A stretch of 9,698 nt of DNA from Eubacterium sp. (GTDB lineage Bacteria; Bacillota; Clostridia; Oscillospirales; Acutalibacteraceae), in contig JAFYFO010000350.1 of the NCBI GenBank assembly GCA_017543725.1, positions 1 to 9,698 on the forward strand, read 5' to 3'. How positions within the stretch are numbered: the stretch's first letter is position 1; each line of letters starts with the position of its first letter. A program made the translations under genes and the position numbers. Shown piece by piece: positions 1 to 5,251 of the stretch. Below the pieces are notes generated by a model, which did not search any database, had not been told where the DNA came from, and saw nothing but the letters and a program-made list of their open reading frames with translations.

Positions 1-17
1 CTCTTCCACCAAAAAGA

Positions 18-35
18 GGCTGTAAAAAAACAGCC
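18..35 (-). terminator. small hairpin with minus-strand U tract
   Basis: GGCTGT (18-23) and ACAGCC (30-35) form a 6-bp stem with a six-A loop. Read on the minus strand it is followed by TCTTTTT, so it could be a weak terminator for minus-strand transcription that escapes the two stronger terminators at 167-243. It could also be chance at the window edge. Confidence 0.35.
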
Positions 36-47
36 GAAATAAAAGCA

Positions 48-82
48 CAGGAATTCACTGAAAGGTGAGTTCCTGATTTTTT
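48..82 (+). terminator. rho-independent terminator of an off-window + strand gene
   Basis: The arms at 48-58 and 65-75 pair over 11 bp with one T-G wobble (54/69) around a 6-nt loop, and a run of six T follows at 77-82. This is a classic intrinsic terminator on the + strand. No gene lies between base 1 and it, so it should end a gene just left of the window that converges on pnp. Bases 84-166, between it and the pnp terminators, are AT-rich and show nothing I can support. Confidence 0.75.
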
Positions 83-160
83 AACTAATTGTTGATATTT
101 AGTTGAAAATTATGTGATTTTAAATATAACAAATCAGAGGTGCATGTCTCGTTTTTTTAT

Positions 161-202
161 TAAAAAAATAAATGTTGAGGCTTTTCCACCCCAACATTTA
201 TT
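161..202 (-). terminator. second (distal) terminator behind pnp
   Basis: AATAAATGTTG at 167-177 pairs perfectly with CAACATTTATT at 192-202. After an A-C mismatch, GG (179-180) also pairs with CC (189-190), leaving an 8-nt loop. On the minus strand the stem runs into a T-rich stretch (161-168). It lies about 14 nt beyond the first pnp terminator and makes a tandem pair with it. Confidence 0.65.
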
Positions 203-213
203 ATAGAACCAAC

Positions 214-243
214 AAAAAAGCCCGCAGCGCATTGCGGGCTTTT
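214..243 (-). terminator. pnp rho-independent terminator
   Basis: An 11-bp perfect stem (216-226 with 233-243) has a GCCCGCA core and a 6-nt loop. On the minus strand it ends in six T (214-219). It sits 11 nt behind the pnp stop codon. The + strand side has only TTTTC, so it acts mainly for pnp. Confidence 0.88.
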
Positions 244-254
244 CTGAATATTAA

Positions 255-2462
255 TTAGTCTTTTTTGTTGTTTCTGTGGTGGTGATGATGAGCGCCTTTT
301 CCGTCTTTTCTGGGTTTGCGTTCTTCATCAATATCGTTTTCGGGGGTCATTCCTTCAAGTTCGATAAGCGCATCTCTTCTTGAAAGGTCGATTCTTCCCT
401 GCTCATCAATGTTTATGCATTTAACAATGATTGAATCGCCGATATTAACAACATCTTCAACCTTTTCGGTTCTCTTTACATCAAGGCGTGAGATGTGAAC
501 AAGTCCTTCTTTGCCGGGTGCGATTTCAACAAATGCGCCGAAGTTCATAAGTCTTGTTACGACGCCGTTATAGAAAGCGCCGACTTCGGGGTCGGTTGCG
601 ATAAGACGAACAACCTCGGAAGCAGATTTGCACTTATCGGAATCAAGACCCGAGATATAAACTCTGCCGTCTTCCTCGATGTTGATTTTAACATCGTATT
701 CTTCCTGAATTTCCTGAATAACCTTGCCGCCCTTGCCGATAACATCGCCGATTTTATCGGGATTGATTGTGAGAGTGAACATCTTTGGAGCATAGGGAGA
801 GAGTTCTTTTCTGGGCTCACTGATAACGGGAAGCATAATCTCATCAAGAATGTAGTTTCTTGCTTTATGAGTTTTAGCGAAAGCCTCTTTGATTATTTCA
901 AAAGTAAGTCCGTGAACTTTGAGGTCCATCTGAATAGCGGTTATACCGTTCTTTGTTCCTGCAACCTTGAAGTCCATATCGCCGTAGAAATCCTCAAGAC
1001 CCTGGATATCAACCATTGTCATAAAGTCACCGTAAACGCCCTCATCGCCTGTGATAAGTCCGCAGGAGATACCTGCAACGGGCTCTTTAATCGGAACGCC
1101 TGCCGCCATAAGAGCAAGTGTTGAACCGCAGATTGAGCCCTGCGAAGTTGAGCCGTTTGAAGAAAGAACTTCAGATACAACTCTGATTGCATACGGGAAA
1201 TCATCAACGCTCGGAATAACGGGAAGGAGCGCCTTTTCAGCAAGCGCGCCGTGGCCGATTTCTCTTCTTCCGGGACCTCTTGAAGGCTTTGTTTCGCCAA
1301 CTGAGTATGAGGGGAAGTTATAGTGATGAATATATCTCTTTTCGGTCTGCTCATCAAGTCCGTCGAGTTGCTGAGCGTCGTTCATCGGAGCAAGTGTTGC
1401 AACGGAGAGAACCTGGGTCTGACCTCTGGTGAACATACCCGAGCCGTGAACTCTTGCAAGAAGGTCTACTTCTGCGTTAAGAGGACGGATTTCATCAATT
1501 CCGCGTCCGTCAACTCTCTTATGCTCATCCTTGAGCCAAGCACGAACAATGTGCTTCTGAACAAGATACATAATCTCGTCAATCTTTGCTGTGTTATCCT
1601 CGAATCTTTCATCGAATTTCTCGTGAACAGCCTCGTAAATCGGAAGAAGCGCAGCGTCGCGAACATTTTTATCGTCTGTATCAAGCGCTTTTTTAACATC
1701 TTCCATACAGAATTCTTCAATTTCAGCCATAATAGCCGGGTCGGGGTCTGATGACTCATATTCAAACTTCGGCTTGCCGACCTCAGCAACAATGCCTTTG
1801 ATGAATTCAACAATTTTCTTGTTTTCTTCGTGAGCAGCCTCAATTGCTTTGAGCATTGTTTCATCGTCAACTTCGTTTGCGCCCGCTTCAATCATAGCAA
1901 CAAGGTCCGCTGTTGAAGCAACTGTTAAAACAAGGTCGCTCTTTGCTCTCTGCTCAAGATTGGGGTTGATAACGATTTCTCCGTCTACAAGACCGACATT
2001 AACGCCTGAAATCGGTCCGTCCCACGGAATATCCGAGATTGCAATTGCGGCGGAAACGCCTATCATTGCGGTTACTTCGGGTGAGCAATCGGGGTCAACG
2101 CTCATAACGGTTGCAACAACCGAACAATCGTTTCTTAAATCCTTGGGGAACAAGGGTCGAATAGGACGGTCGATGCAGCGCGAAGTTAAGATTGCCTTTT
2201 CACTGGGTCTGCTTTCTCTTCTCTGGAAGGAGCCGGGAATTCTTCCGACTGAATACATTTTTTCTTCATAGTCCACTGAAAGCGGGAAGAAATCAACGCC
2301 CTCTCTGGGCTTAGCGGAAGCGGTTACATTGCAAAGAACCTCTGTTTCGCCGTAGCGGGCAAGGATTGACGCATTTGCAAGACCTGCCATTTTGCCTGTT
2401 TCAAGAGTTAATTTTCTTCCTGCGAGTTCGGTTTCCCAAACTTTAAAATTCTTGAAAAACAT
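255..2462 (-). CDS. pnp: polyribonucleotide nucleotidyltransferase (PNPase)
   Basis: Degrades RNA 3'-to-5' by phosphorolysis, releasing nucleoside diphosphates; a cytoplasmic homotrimer that takes part in mRNA turnover. The 735 residues follow the family order: first RNase PH domain (about 5-145, with the RNA-entry loop FQRR at 79-82 and IDRPIRPLFP at 97-106), a helical linker, the second catalytic RNase PH domain (about 315-550), a KH domain (IGKGGK at 575-580) and an S1 domain (about 628-695). By alignment to the E. coli enzyme the phosphate-binding S438-T439-S440 and the metal-binding D491 and D497 are present. The ATG at 2462 follows GAGAGGT with 6-nt spacing. It lies downstream of rpsO on the same strand, with a long hairpin in its leader. 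The C-terminus is a charged low-complexity tail with five consecutive His (725-729). The assignment is secure. Confidence 0.98.
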   Translation of the reverse strand: MFFKNFKVWETELAGRKLTLETGKMAGLANASILARYGETEVLCNVTASAKPREGVDFFPLSVDYEEKMYSVGRIPGSFQRRESRPSEKAILTSRCIDRPIRPLFPKDLRNDCSVVATVMSVDPDCSPEVTAMIGVSAAIAISDIPWDGPISGVNVGLVDGEIVINPNLEQRAKSDLVLTVASTADLVAMIEAGANEVDDETMLKAIEAAHEENKKIVEFIKGIVAEVGKPKFEYESSDPDPAIMAEIEEFCMEDVKKALDTDDKNVRDAALLPIYEAVHEKFDERFEDNTAKIDEIMYLVQKHIVRAWLKDEHKRVDGRGIDEIRPLNAEVDLLARVHGSGMFTRGQTQVLSVATLAPMNDAQQLDGLDEQTEKRYIHHYNFPSYSVGETKPSRGPGRREIGHGALAEKALLPVIPSVDDFPYAIRVVSEVLSSNGSTSQGSICGSTLALMAAGVPIKEPVAGISCGLITGDEGVYGDFMTMVDIQGLEDFYGDMDFKVAGTKNGITAIQMDLKVHGLTFEIIKEAFAKTHKARNYILDEIMLPVISEPRKELSPYAPKMFTLTINPDKIGDVIGKGGKVIQEIQEEYDVKINIEEDGRVYISGLDSDKCKSASEVVRLIATDPEVGAFYNGVVTRLMNFGAFVEIAPGKEGLVHISRLDVKRTEKVEDVVNIGDSIIVKCINIDEQGRIDLSRRDALIELEGMTPENDIDEERKPRKDGKGAHHHHHRNNKKD

Positions 2463-2495
2463 TTTTTTACCTCTCTTTTTTAGTTTAAAATCTAT

Positions 2496-2585
2496 TTCAA
2501 AAGAAGGGCAAATTGTAATAAATTAAATGCACAAAACGGCGTTTATGCGCTTAATTTATCACAATTATTTTCCCTTCTTTTTGAA
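2496..2585 (-). promoter_or_regulatory. long RNA hairpin in the pnp leader (candidate RNase III/PNPase control site)
   Basis: An imperfect inverted repeat covers about 90 nt. The outer arm 2496-2508 pairs with 2572-2585 (13 bp, one bulged base). Then come an internal loop, AATTGT (2511-2516) with ACAATT (2561-2566), a 9-bp AT stem (2518-2526 with 2551-2559), and a shorter GC-containing tip. It starts about 21 nt upstream of the pnp ribosome binding site, leaving that site single-stranded. In E. coli an RNase III cut in a long stem at this place lets PNPase repress its own mRNA; the same role here is inference from position and shape. Confidence 0.6.
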
Positions 2586-2600
2586 CAAATAAAGCAACGA

Positions 2601-2629
2601 AGCAGACGACACATAAAGCGCCGTCTGCT
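2601..2629 (-). other. hairpin directly after rpsO
   Basis: AGCAGACG (2601-2608) and CGTCTGCT (2622-2629) form an 8-bp stem with a 13-nt loop, 7 nt behind the rpsO stop on the minus strand. No clean U tract follows in that direction, so it may be a leaky terminator or a 3'-end stabiliser that lets part of the transcription continue into pnp. The T run (2631-2635) lies on the + strand side, where no gene precedes it. Confidence 0.5.
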
Positions 2630-2636
2630 GTTTTTA

Positions 2637-2942
2637 TCAGTCTTCTGCTGTTTCTGCTTCTGCAGAGTTTCTTTCGATTGTGTTACGGATGCCGAGTTTT
2701 GCGATTAACTGACGGTATTCGTTAACATCATTCTTATAGATGTATGCAAGAAGATTTCTTCTGTGACCAACCATTTTAAGAAGGCCGCGGCGTGAGTGAT
2801 GGTCTTTCTTGTGGACCTTGAGGTGCTCTGTGAGTTCATTAATTCTGTAGGTTAAAACAGCAACCTGAACCTGAGCGGAACCTGTGTCACCCTCGTGGAT
2901 AGCGTATTCTTTAATGATTTCCTGCTTTTTTTCCTGGGTCAT
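2637..2942 (-). CDS. rpsO: 30S ribosomal protein S15
   Basis: Primary 16S rRNA-binding protein of the 30S platform, needed for binding of S6/S18. The 101 residues contain the S15 core, with [14 protein letters not shown] at 18-31 and the rRNA-binding stretch around [20 protein letters not shown] (44-63). The ATG at 2942 is chosen because AAAGGTGG (2951-2958) stands 8 nt before it. A GTG at 2954 in the same frame lies inside that Shine-Dalgarno sequence and would add four residues, so it is rejected. S15 normally ends near residue 88; here an acidic tail of about 13 residues (Ala/Glu/Asp-rich) follows. It is the first gene before pnp and has its own promoter and a structured leader. The identity is secure. 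Confidence 0.97.
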   Translation of the reverse strand: MTQEKKQEIIKEYAIHEGDTGSAQVQVAVLTYRINELTEHLKVHKKDHHSRRGLLKMVGHRRNLLAYIYKNDVNEYRQLIAKLGIRNTIERNSAEAETAED

Positions 2943-3036
2943 TTCTTTTTCCACCTTTCATAATATTTGCCTTTGCGAACAACACAGTAGCGGGAAGGTG
3001 TTGAAACCCCGAAACCGAGTAATTCGTTTTCAGCGA
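2943..3036 (-). promoter_or_regulatory. rpsO leader with two competing pairings
   Basis: In the minus-strand leader, CAACAC (2998-3003) can pair with GTGTTG (2980-2985) across a 12-nt loop. Alternatively CACCTT (2995-3000) can pair with AAGGTG (2952-2957), which is the Shine-Dalgarno sequence of rpsO. The two pairings share bases and exclude each other. S15 is known to repress its own mRNA through structurally different leaders in several phyla; that this is such an element is inference. Confidence 0.45.
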
Positions 3037-3041
3037 GAGGA

Positions 3042-3070
3042 ATTATAACATATTAATCTTTATTTGTAAA
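3042..3070 (-). promoter_or_regulatory. rpsO promoter
   Basis: On the minus strand TTTACA (3065-3070), a 17-nt spacer and TATAAT (3042-3047) form a sigma-A-type promoter. TG stands one base upstream of the -10, making it an extended -10. Initiation near 3035 would give a leader of about 93 nt before the rpsO ATG. Confidence 0.8.
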
Positions 3071-3133
3071 GTAAAATTTTTAATATCGCATATCTTGTGT
3101 TTGAAAAAAATATAAAACACATTATATTATATA

Positions 3134-3161
3134 TTGACAAAGCGCTATTTTGTGATATAAT
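3134..3161 (+). promoter_or_regulatory. rplU-prp-rpmA promoter
   Basis: A consensus TTGACA (3134-3139), a 16-nt spacer and a consensus TATAAT (3156-3161) are present. A TGA directly before the -10 gives an extended -10 (TGnTATAAT). A start near 3168 implies a leader of about 220 nt that contains the whole repeat element at 3189-3338. Confidence 0.85.
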
Positions 3162-3188
3162 CATTAAGCCGCATATTATGGGCTGTAA

Positions 3189-3338
3189 GTCACTGCGTGA
3201 CAATTAAGAATTAAGATTTAAGAATTAAGAATTGCGGTTACTCGCTTCGCTCGAACAATTATAATCGGGTGCGGGTGTCCCGCCCGAAATTCTTCATTAT
3301 TCATTCTTCACTCTTCATTGATTTTGCAAAGCAAAATC
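3189..3338. repeat. MITE-like element with inverted heptad arrays
   Basis: The left array has four 7-nt units of the type AATTAAG plus AATT (3202-3233). The right array is its inverted counterpart: AATT plus four units such as CTTCATT and CTTCACT (3288-3319). The 54-nt core between them starts with GGTTACTCGC...GCTCGAACAATT and ends in a GC hairpin (3266-3286). Small 3-nt-loop hairpins flank both sides: GTCAC/TGC/GTGAC (3189-3201) and GATTTTGC/AAA/GCAAAATC (3320-3338). Related sequence recurs at 9512-9698. No coding capacity was found. The 444 bases between rpsO and rplU thus hold two divergent promoters, the rpsO leader and this element. Confidence 0.7.
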
Positions 3339-3386
3339 CCGCAGCGCGCCTATCGTAGCGAGTCTTATGAAAGGTAAAAGAAAACT

Positions 3387-3695
3387 ATGTACGCAGTTAT
3401 TGAAACAGGCGGAAAGCAGTATAAAGTTGCTGAAGGCGATGTTCTCTACATTGAAAAACTCGGTGTTGACGAAAGCGCAGAAGTAACTTTCGACAAAGTT
3501 CTTGCAGTAAGCACGGATAAGGGCTTCAAAGCAGGCGCTGATTGTGCTAAGGCTTCCGTTAAGGCAAAAGTTCTCAAGAACGGCAAGGGCAAGAAAATCA
3601 CTGTTTTCACCTACAAGCCGAAGAAGAACGAAAAACGCAAGATGGGTCACCGTCAGCCTTACACAAAGGTTGAGATTACATCTATCAAAGCATAA
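3387..3695 (+). CDS. rplU: 50S ribosomal protein L21
   Basis: 23S rRNA-binding protein of the large subunit. At 102 residues it has the full family length. It opens with [14 protein letters not shown] (1-14), the usual L21 start, and ends with the family signature [13 protein letters not shown] (85-97). The ATG at 3387 follows AAAGGT (3370-3375) at 11 nt. It is the first gene of a three-gene operon. Its stop codon overlaps the prp start by one base (TAATG at 3693-3697), so the two are translationally coupled. The identity is secure. Confidence 0.98.
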   Translation: MYAVIETGGKQYKVAEGDVLYIEKLGVDESAEVTFDKVLAVSTDKGFKAGADCAKASVKAKVLKNGKGKKITVFTYKPKKNEKRKMGHRQPYTKVEITSIKA

Positions 3696-4009
3696 TGATA
3701 AGAATTAATTTCTCACAGAGCAACGGTTCTATAAACGGTTTTGAATGTAAGGGGCACTCAATGAGCGCGCCGAGCGGCTCGGATATCATCTGCGCTTTTG
3801 TTTCAAGCGCTTGCTATATGACGGCAAACACTATAACCGAAATTATCGGTCTTGAAGCAGAAACAGCGGTTGACGACGGCTATATGAAACTTGAAATAAC
3901 CGGCTCAAACGAAAAGGCTCAGGATATCCTCAACGGAATGAAACTTCATTTAATCGAACTTGAAAAGGATTATCCCGAGAACATAAAAGTGATTATAACG
4001 GAGGTTTAG
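3695..4009 (+). CDS. prp: ribosomal-processing cysteine protease Prp
   Basis: Small cysteine protease that removes the N-terminal extension of ribosomal protein L27 in Firmicutes and related bacteria, a step shown to be essential in Staphylococcus aureus. At 104 residues it has the normal length. The catalytic pair is visible: His21 in KGHS (19-22) and Cys33 in [11 protein letters not shown] (28-38), matching the family pattern GH...G.DI.CA.VS. No clear Shine-Dalgarno sequence precedes the ATG, which overlaps the rplU stop by one base; translation is probably coupled. It stands directly before rpmA, whose product is its substrate (see the cleavage motif in that entry). Confidence 0.95.
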   Translation: MIRINFSQSNGSINGFECKGHSMSAPSGSDIICAFVSSACYMTANTITEIIGLEAETAVDDGYMKLEITGSNEKAQDILNGMKLHLIELEKDYPENIKVIITEV

Positions 4010-4011
4010 GA

Positions 4012-4296
4012 ATGCTTAAGTTAAACATACAACTTTTTGCTCATAAAAAAGGTATGGGTTCAACTAAGAACGGCAGAGATTCCGAGTCAAAAAGACTTGG
4101 CGCCAAGAGAGCGGACGGTCAGTTTGTTCTCGCAGGCAACATTCTCTATCGCCAGAGAGGAACCCACATTCATCCGGGCAACAATGTTGGCATTGGCTCT
4201 GATGACACTCTCTTTGCTCTTATCGACGGAACAGTTCGTTTTGAAAGATTGGGCAAGGGAAGAAAAAAGGTTTCTGTTTACCCTGTTGAGCAGTAA
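4012..4296 (+). CDS. rpmA: 50S ribosomal protein L27 with cleavable N-terminal extension
   Basis: L27 sits next to the peptidyl-transferase centre, where its N-terminus contacts tRNA. The 94 residues begin with MLKLNIQLF, the Firmicutes extension recognised by Prp; cleavage after Phe9 would leave [15 protein letters not shown], the standard mature start. Further family signs are [13 protein letters not shown] (25-37) and [15 protein letters not shown] (48-62). The ATG at 4012 is preceded by GGAGG (4000-4004) at 7-nt spacing, and that site lies within the last codons of prp, only 2 nt separating the genes. An alternative internal start at Met15 would remove the conserved N-terminus and is rejected. 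A terminator follows at once, so obgE, which often follows rpmA in Firmicutes, is not part of this operon. Confidence 0.98.
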   Translation: MLKLNIQLFAHKKGMGSTKNGRDSESKRLGAKRADGQFVLAGNILYRQRGTHIHPGNNVGIGSDDTLFALIDGTVRFERLGKGRKKVSVYPVEQ

Positions 4297-4307
4297 TTAA
4301 AAAACTG

Positions 4308-4344
4308 CGGCTGTCCTGCCGAAAGCGGGACAGCCGATTTTTTA
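4308..4344 (+). terminator. terminator of rplU-prp-rpmA
   Basis: A 12-bp stem (4308-4319 with 4325-4336, one T-G pair) with a CGAAA loop is followed by ATTTTTTATTTT. It lies 11 nt behind the rpmA stop. Confidence 0.93.
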
Positions 4345-4388
4345 TTTTCCCCAATACTTAACAAATTCTAACAAAAAGCAACTTTTAA

Positions 4389-4417
4389 TTGACTTTATTG
4401 CCCTATCTTATTATTAT
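4389..4417 (+). promoter_or_regulatory. promoter of the PF06541-like gene
   Basis: TTGACT (4389-4394), a 17-nt spacer and TATTAT (4412-4417) are present, 35 nt upstream of the start codon. It lies just behind the rpmA terminator, which makes the next gene an independent unit. Confidence 0.65.
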
Positions 4418-4451
4418 ATGCAACTGAAAAGCAAAAGAGGAGAAAACTGCT

Positions 4452-5096
4452 ATGAAATTTAAGATTGATTTCAAGTATAATTTCTATCAGTATGTCTGGA
4501 TTTTCATTTCGGGGTGCTATATCGGATACGGCGTTGAAACAATCTGGTGTCTGATTAAAAACGGCTTTATAGAAAGCAGAAAATCCCTTGTTTTAGGTCA
4601 TCTCAGCGTTGCATACGGAATGGGCGCGGTTCTTTTAACGCTTATTCTTGTTAATTTTGAAAAAGCGCCGCTGTGGAAAACTTTTTTAACCGCATTTCTC
4701 AGCGGAACGGTTGTTGAATACATATGCTCCTGGGGACAGGAAACATTTTTTCATTCGGTTGCGTGGGACTACAGCCATCTGCCGCTGAACATAAACGGAA
4801 GGGTTTGCCTGCTTTATTCGCTTTTCTGGGGCGTTCTCGGAGTTGCGTGGGTTAAACTTGTTATACCGCTGTTTACAAAAATCTTTGAGAAAATCCACAT
4901 ACCTTTTGAAAAAGCGCTGATTGGAATATTTATTGTTTTCTTCGTTTTCGACGCATTTCTTTCGGCAAGCGCGGCAGTCAGAATGAATGAAAGAAAAACG
5001 GATGAACTTCCGACCAACAGATACGAACAATTCCTTGACGAGCACTACGACGACGAAACAATGCGCAAAATATATGCAAATTCCAAAAATATTTAA
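4452..5096 (+). CDS. putative membrane protein of the ABC-transporter type IV (CmpB, PF06541) family
   Basis: A polytopic inner-membrane protein of 214 residues. Hydrophobic segments lie at about 12-34, 52-68, 75-95, 118-140 and 153-175, followed by a charged soluble tail (176-214) with ERKTDELPTNRYEQFLDEHYDDE. Motifs I associate with the PF06541 family are GYGVE (25-29), the VEY...WGQETFF segment (88-100), WDYSHLPLNINGRVCL (105-120) and SLFWGVLG (123-130). The database name implies a transport permease, but no ATPase or substrate-binding gene is nearby and the biochemical role is unknown. The start is supported by AGAGGAG (4436-4442) at 9 nt. The gene is transcribed alone, between its own promoter and terminator. 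The family call rests on motif memory, not on a search. Confidence 0.8.
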   Translation: MKFKIDFKYNFYQYVWIFISGCYIGYGVETIWCLIKNGFIESRKSLVLGHLSVAYGMGAVLLTLILVNFEKAPLWKTFLTAFLSGTVVEYICSWGQETFFHSVAWDYSHLPLNINGRVCLLYSLFWGVLGVAWVKLVIPLFTKIFEKIHIPFEKALIGIFIVFFVFDAFLSASAAVRMNERKTDELPTNRYEQFLDEHYDDETMRKIYANSKNI

Positions 5097-5109
5097 ACTA
5101 TAATTTATA

Positions 5110-5146
5110 GGGACTGATTCACAAAAGTGATTCAGTCCCCTTTTTT
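5110..5146 (+). terminator. terminator between the convergent membrane-protein and mutase genes
   Basis: The arms 5110-5122 and 5127-5139 pair at 12 of 13 positions (one T-T mismatch) with an AAAA loop, followed by CTTTTTT on the + strand. The minus-strand exit lacks a good U tract, so it mainly ends the + strand gene, though the hairpin would also cap the minus-strand transcript 5 nt after the small ORF at 5145-5240. Confidence 0.9.
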
Positions 5147-5240
5147 ATCTCATAAATGCCGCAATTCCTACTCCGAGTCCGCTCAGCGCCATTAAAACGG
5201 CGAGCGCAATCGCAGTTGCTTTAACCCATCCTCTGTGCAT
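5145..5240 (-). CDS. 31-residue single-pass membrane peptide
   Basis: A small ORF of 31 codons plus TAA on the minus strand directly behind the mutase gene. The peptide starts MHRGWVKATA, with a short basic N-terminus (His2, Arg3, Lys7), followed by one hydrophobic segment of about 20 residues rich in Ala/Leu/Val/Gly (8-28) and ending FMR. The ATG at 5240 has a good ribosome binding site, AAGGTGA (5247-5253), at 6-nt spacing, and this site overlaps the mutase TAA (5252-5254); the intergenic gap is only 11 nt. It would be cotranscribed with the mutase and ends just before the terminator hairpin. I do not recognise it with certainty. Length and layout recall tiny Firmicutes membrane proteins such as the stressosome anchor Prli42, but the sequence match is not proven. 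Confidence 0.6.
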   Translation of the reverse strand: MHRGWVKATAIALAVLMALSGLGVGIAAFMR

Positions 5241-5251
5241 AATTCTTCACC

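Noticed and set aside
144..206. A 20-codon + strand ORF preceded by GAGGTG
   Set aside because: The Shine-Dalgarno-like sequence is only about 1 nt from the ATG, and the ORF runs through the pnp terminator hairpin; it is best explained as non-coding.
495..1124. A 209-codon + strand open frame opposite pnp
   Set aside because: It lies fully antisense to the conserved pnp gene, has no ribosome binding site or recognisable domain, and its composition follows from pnp codon use.
2601..2635. Hairpin plus TTTTT on the + strand resembling a + strand terminator
   Set aside because: No + strand gene precedes it; the flanking genes rpsO and pnp are both on the minus strand. It was kept only as a post-rpsO hairpin.
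2940..2954. Longer rpsO starting at GTG 2954
   Set aside because: That GTG is part of the Shine-Dalgarno sequence AAAGGTGG which serves the ATG at 2942.
3237..3265. A second rplU promoter inside the repeat element, using TATAAT at 3260-3265
   Set aside because: No acceptable -35 is found 16-18 nt upstream, and the other repeat copy lacks the TATAAT; the promoter at 3134-3161 is much better.
4037..4300. An 87-codon frame overlapping rpmA
   Set aside because: It is an out-of-frame shadow of the conserved L27 gene without its own ribosome binding site.
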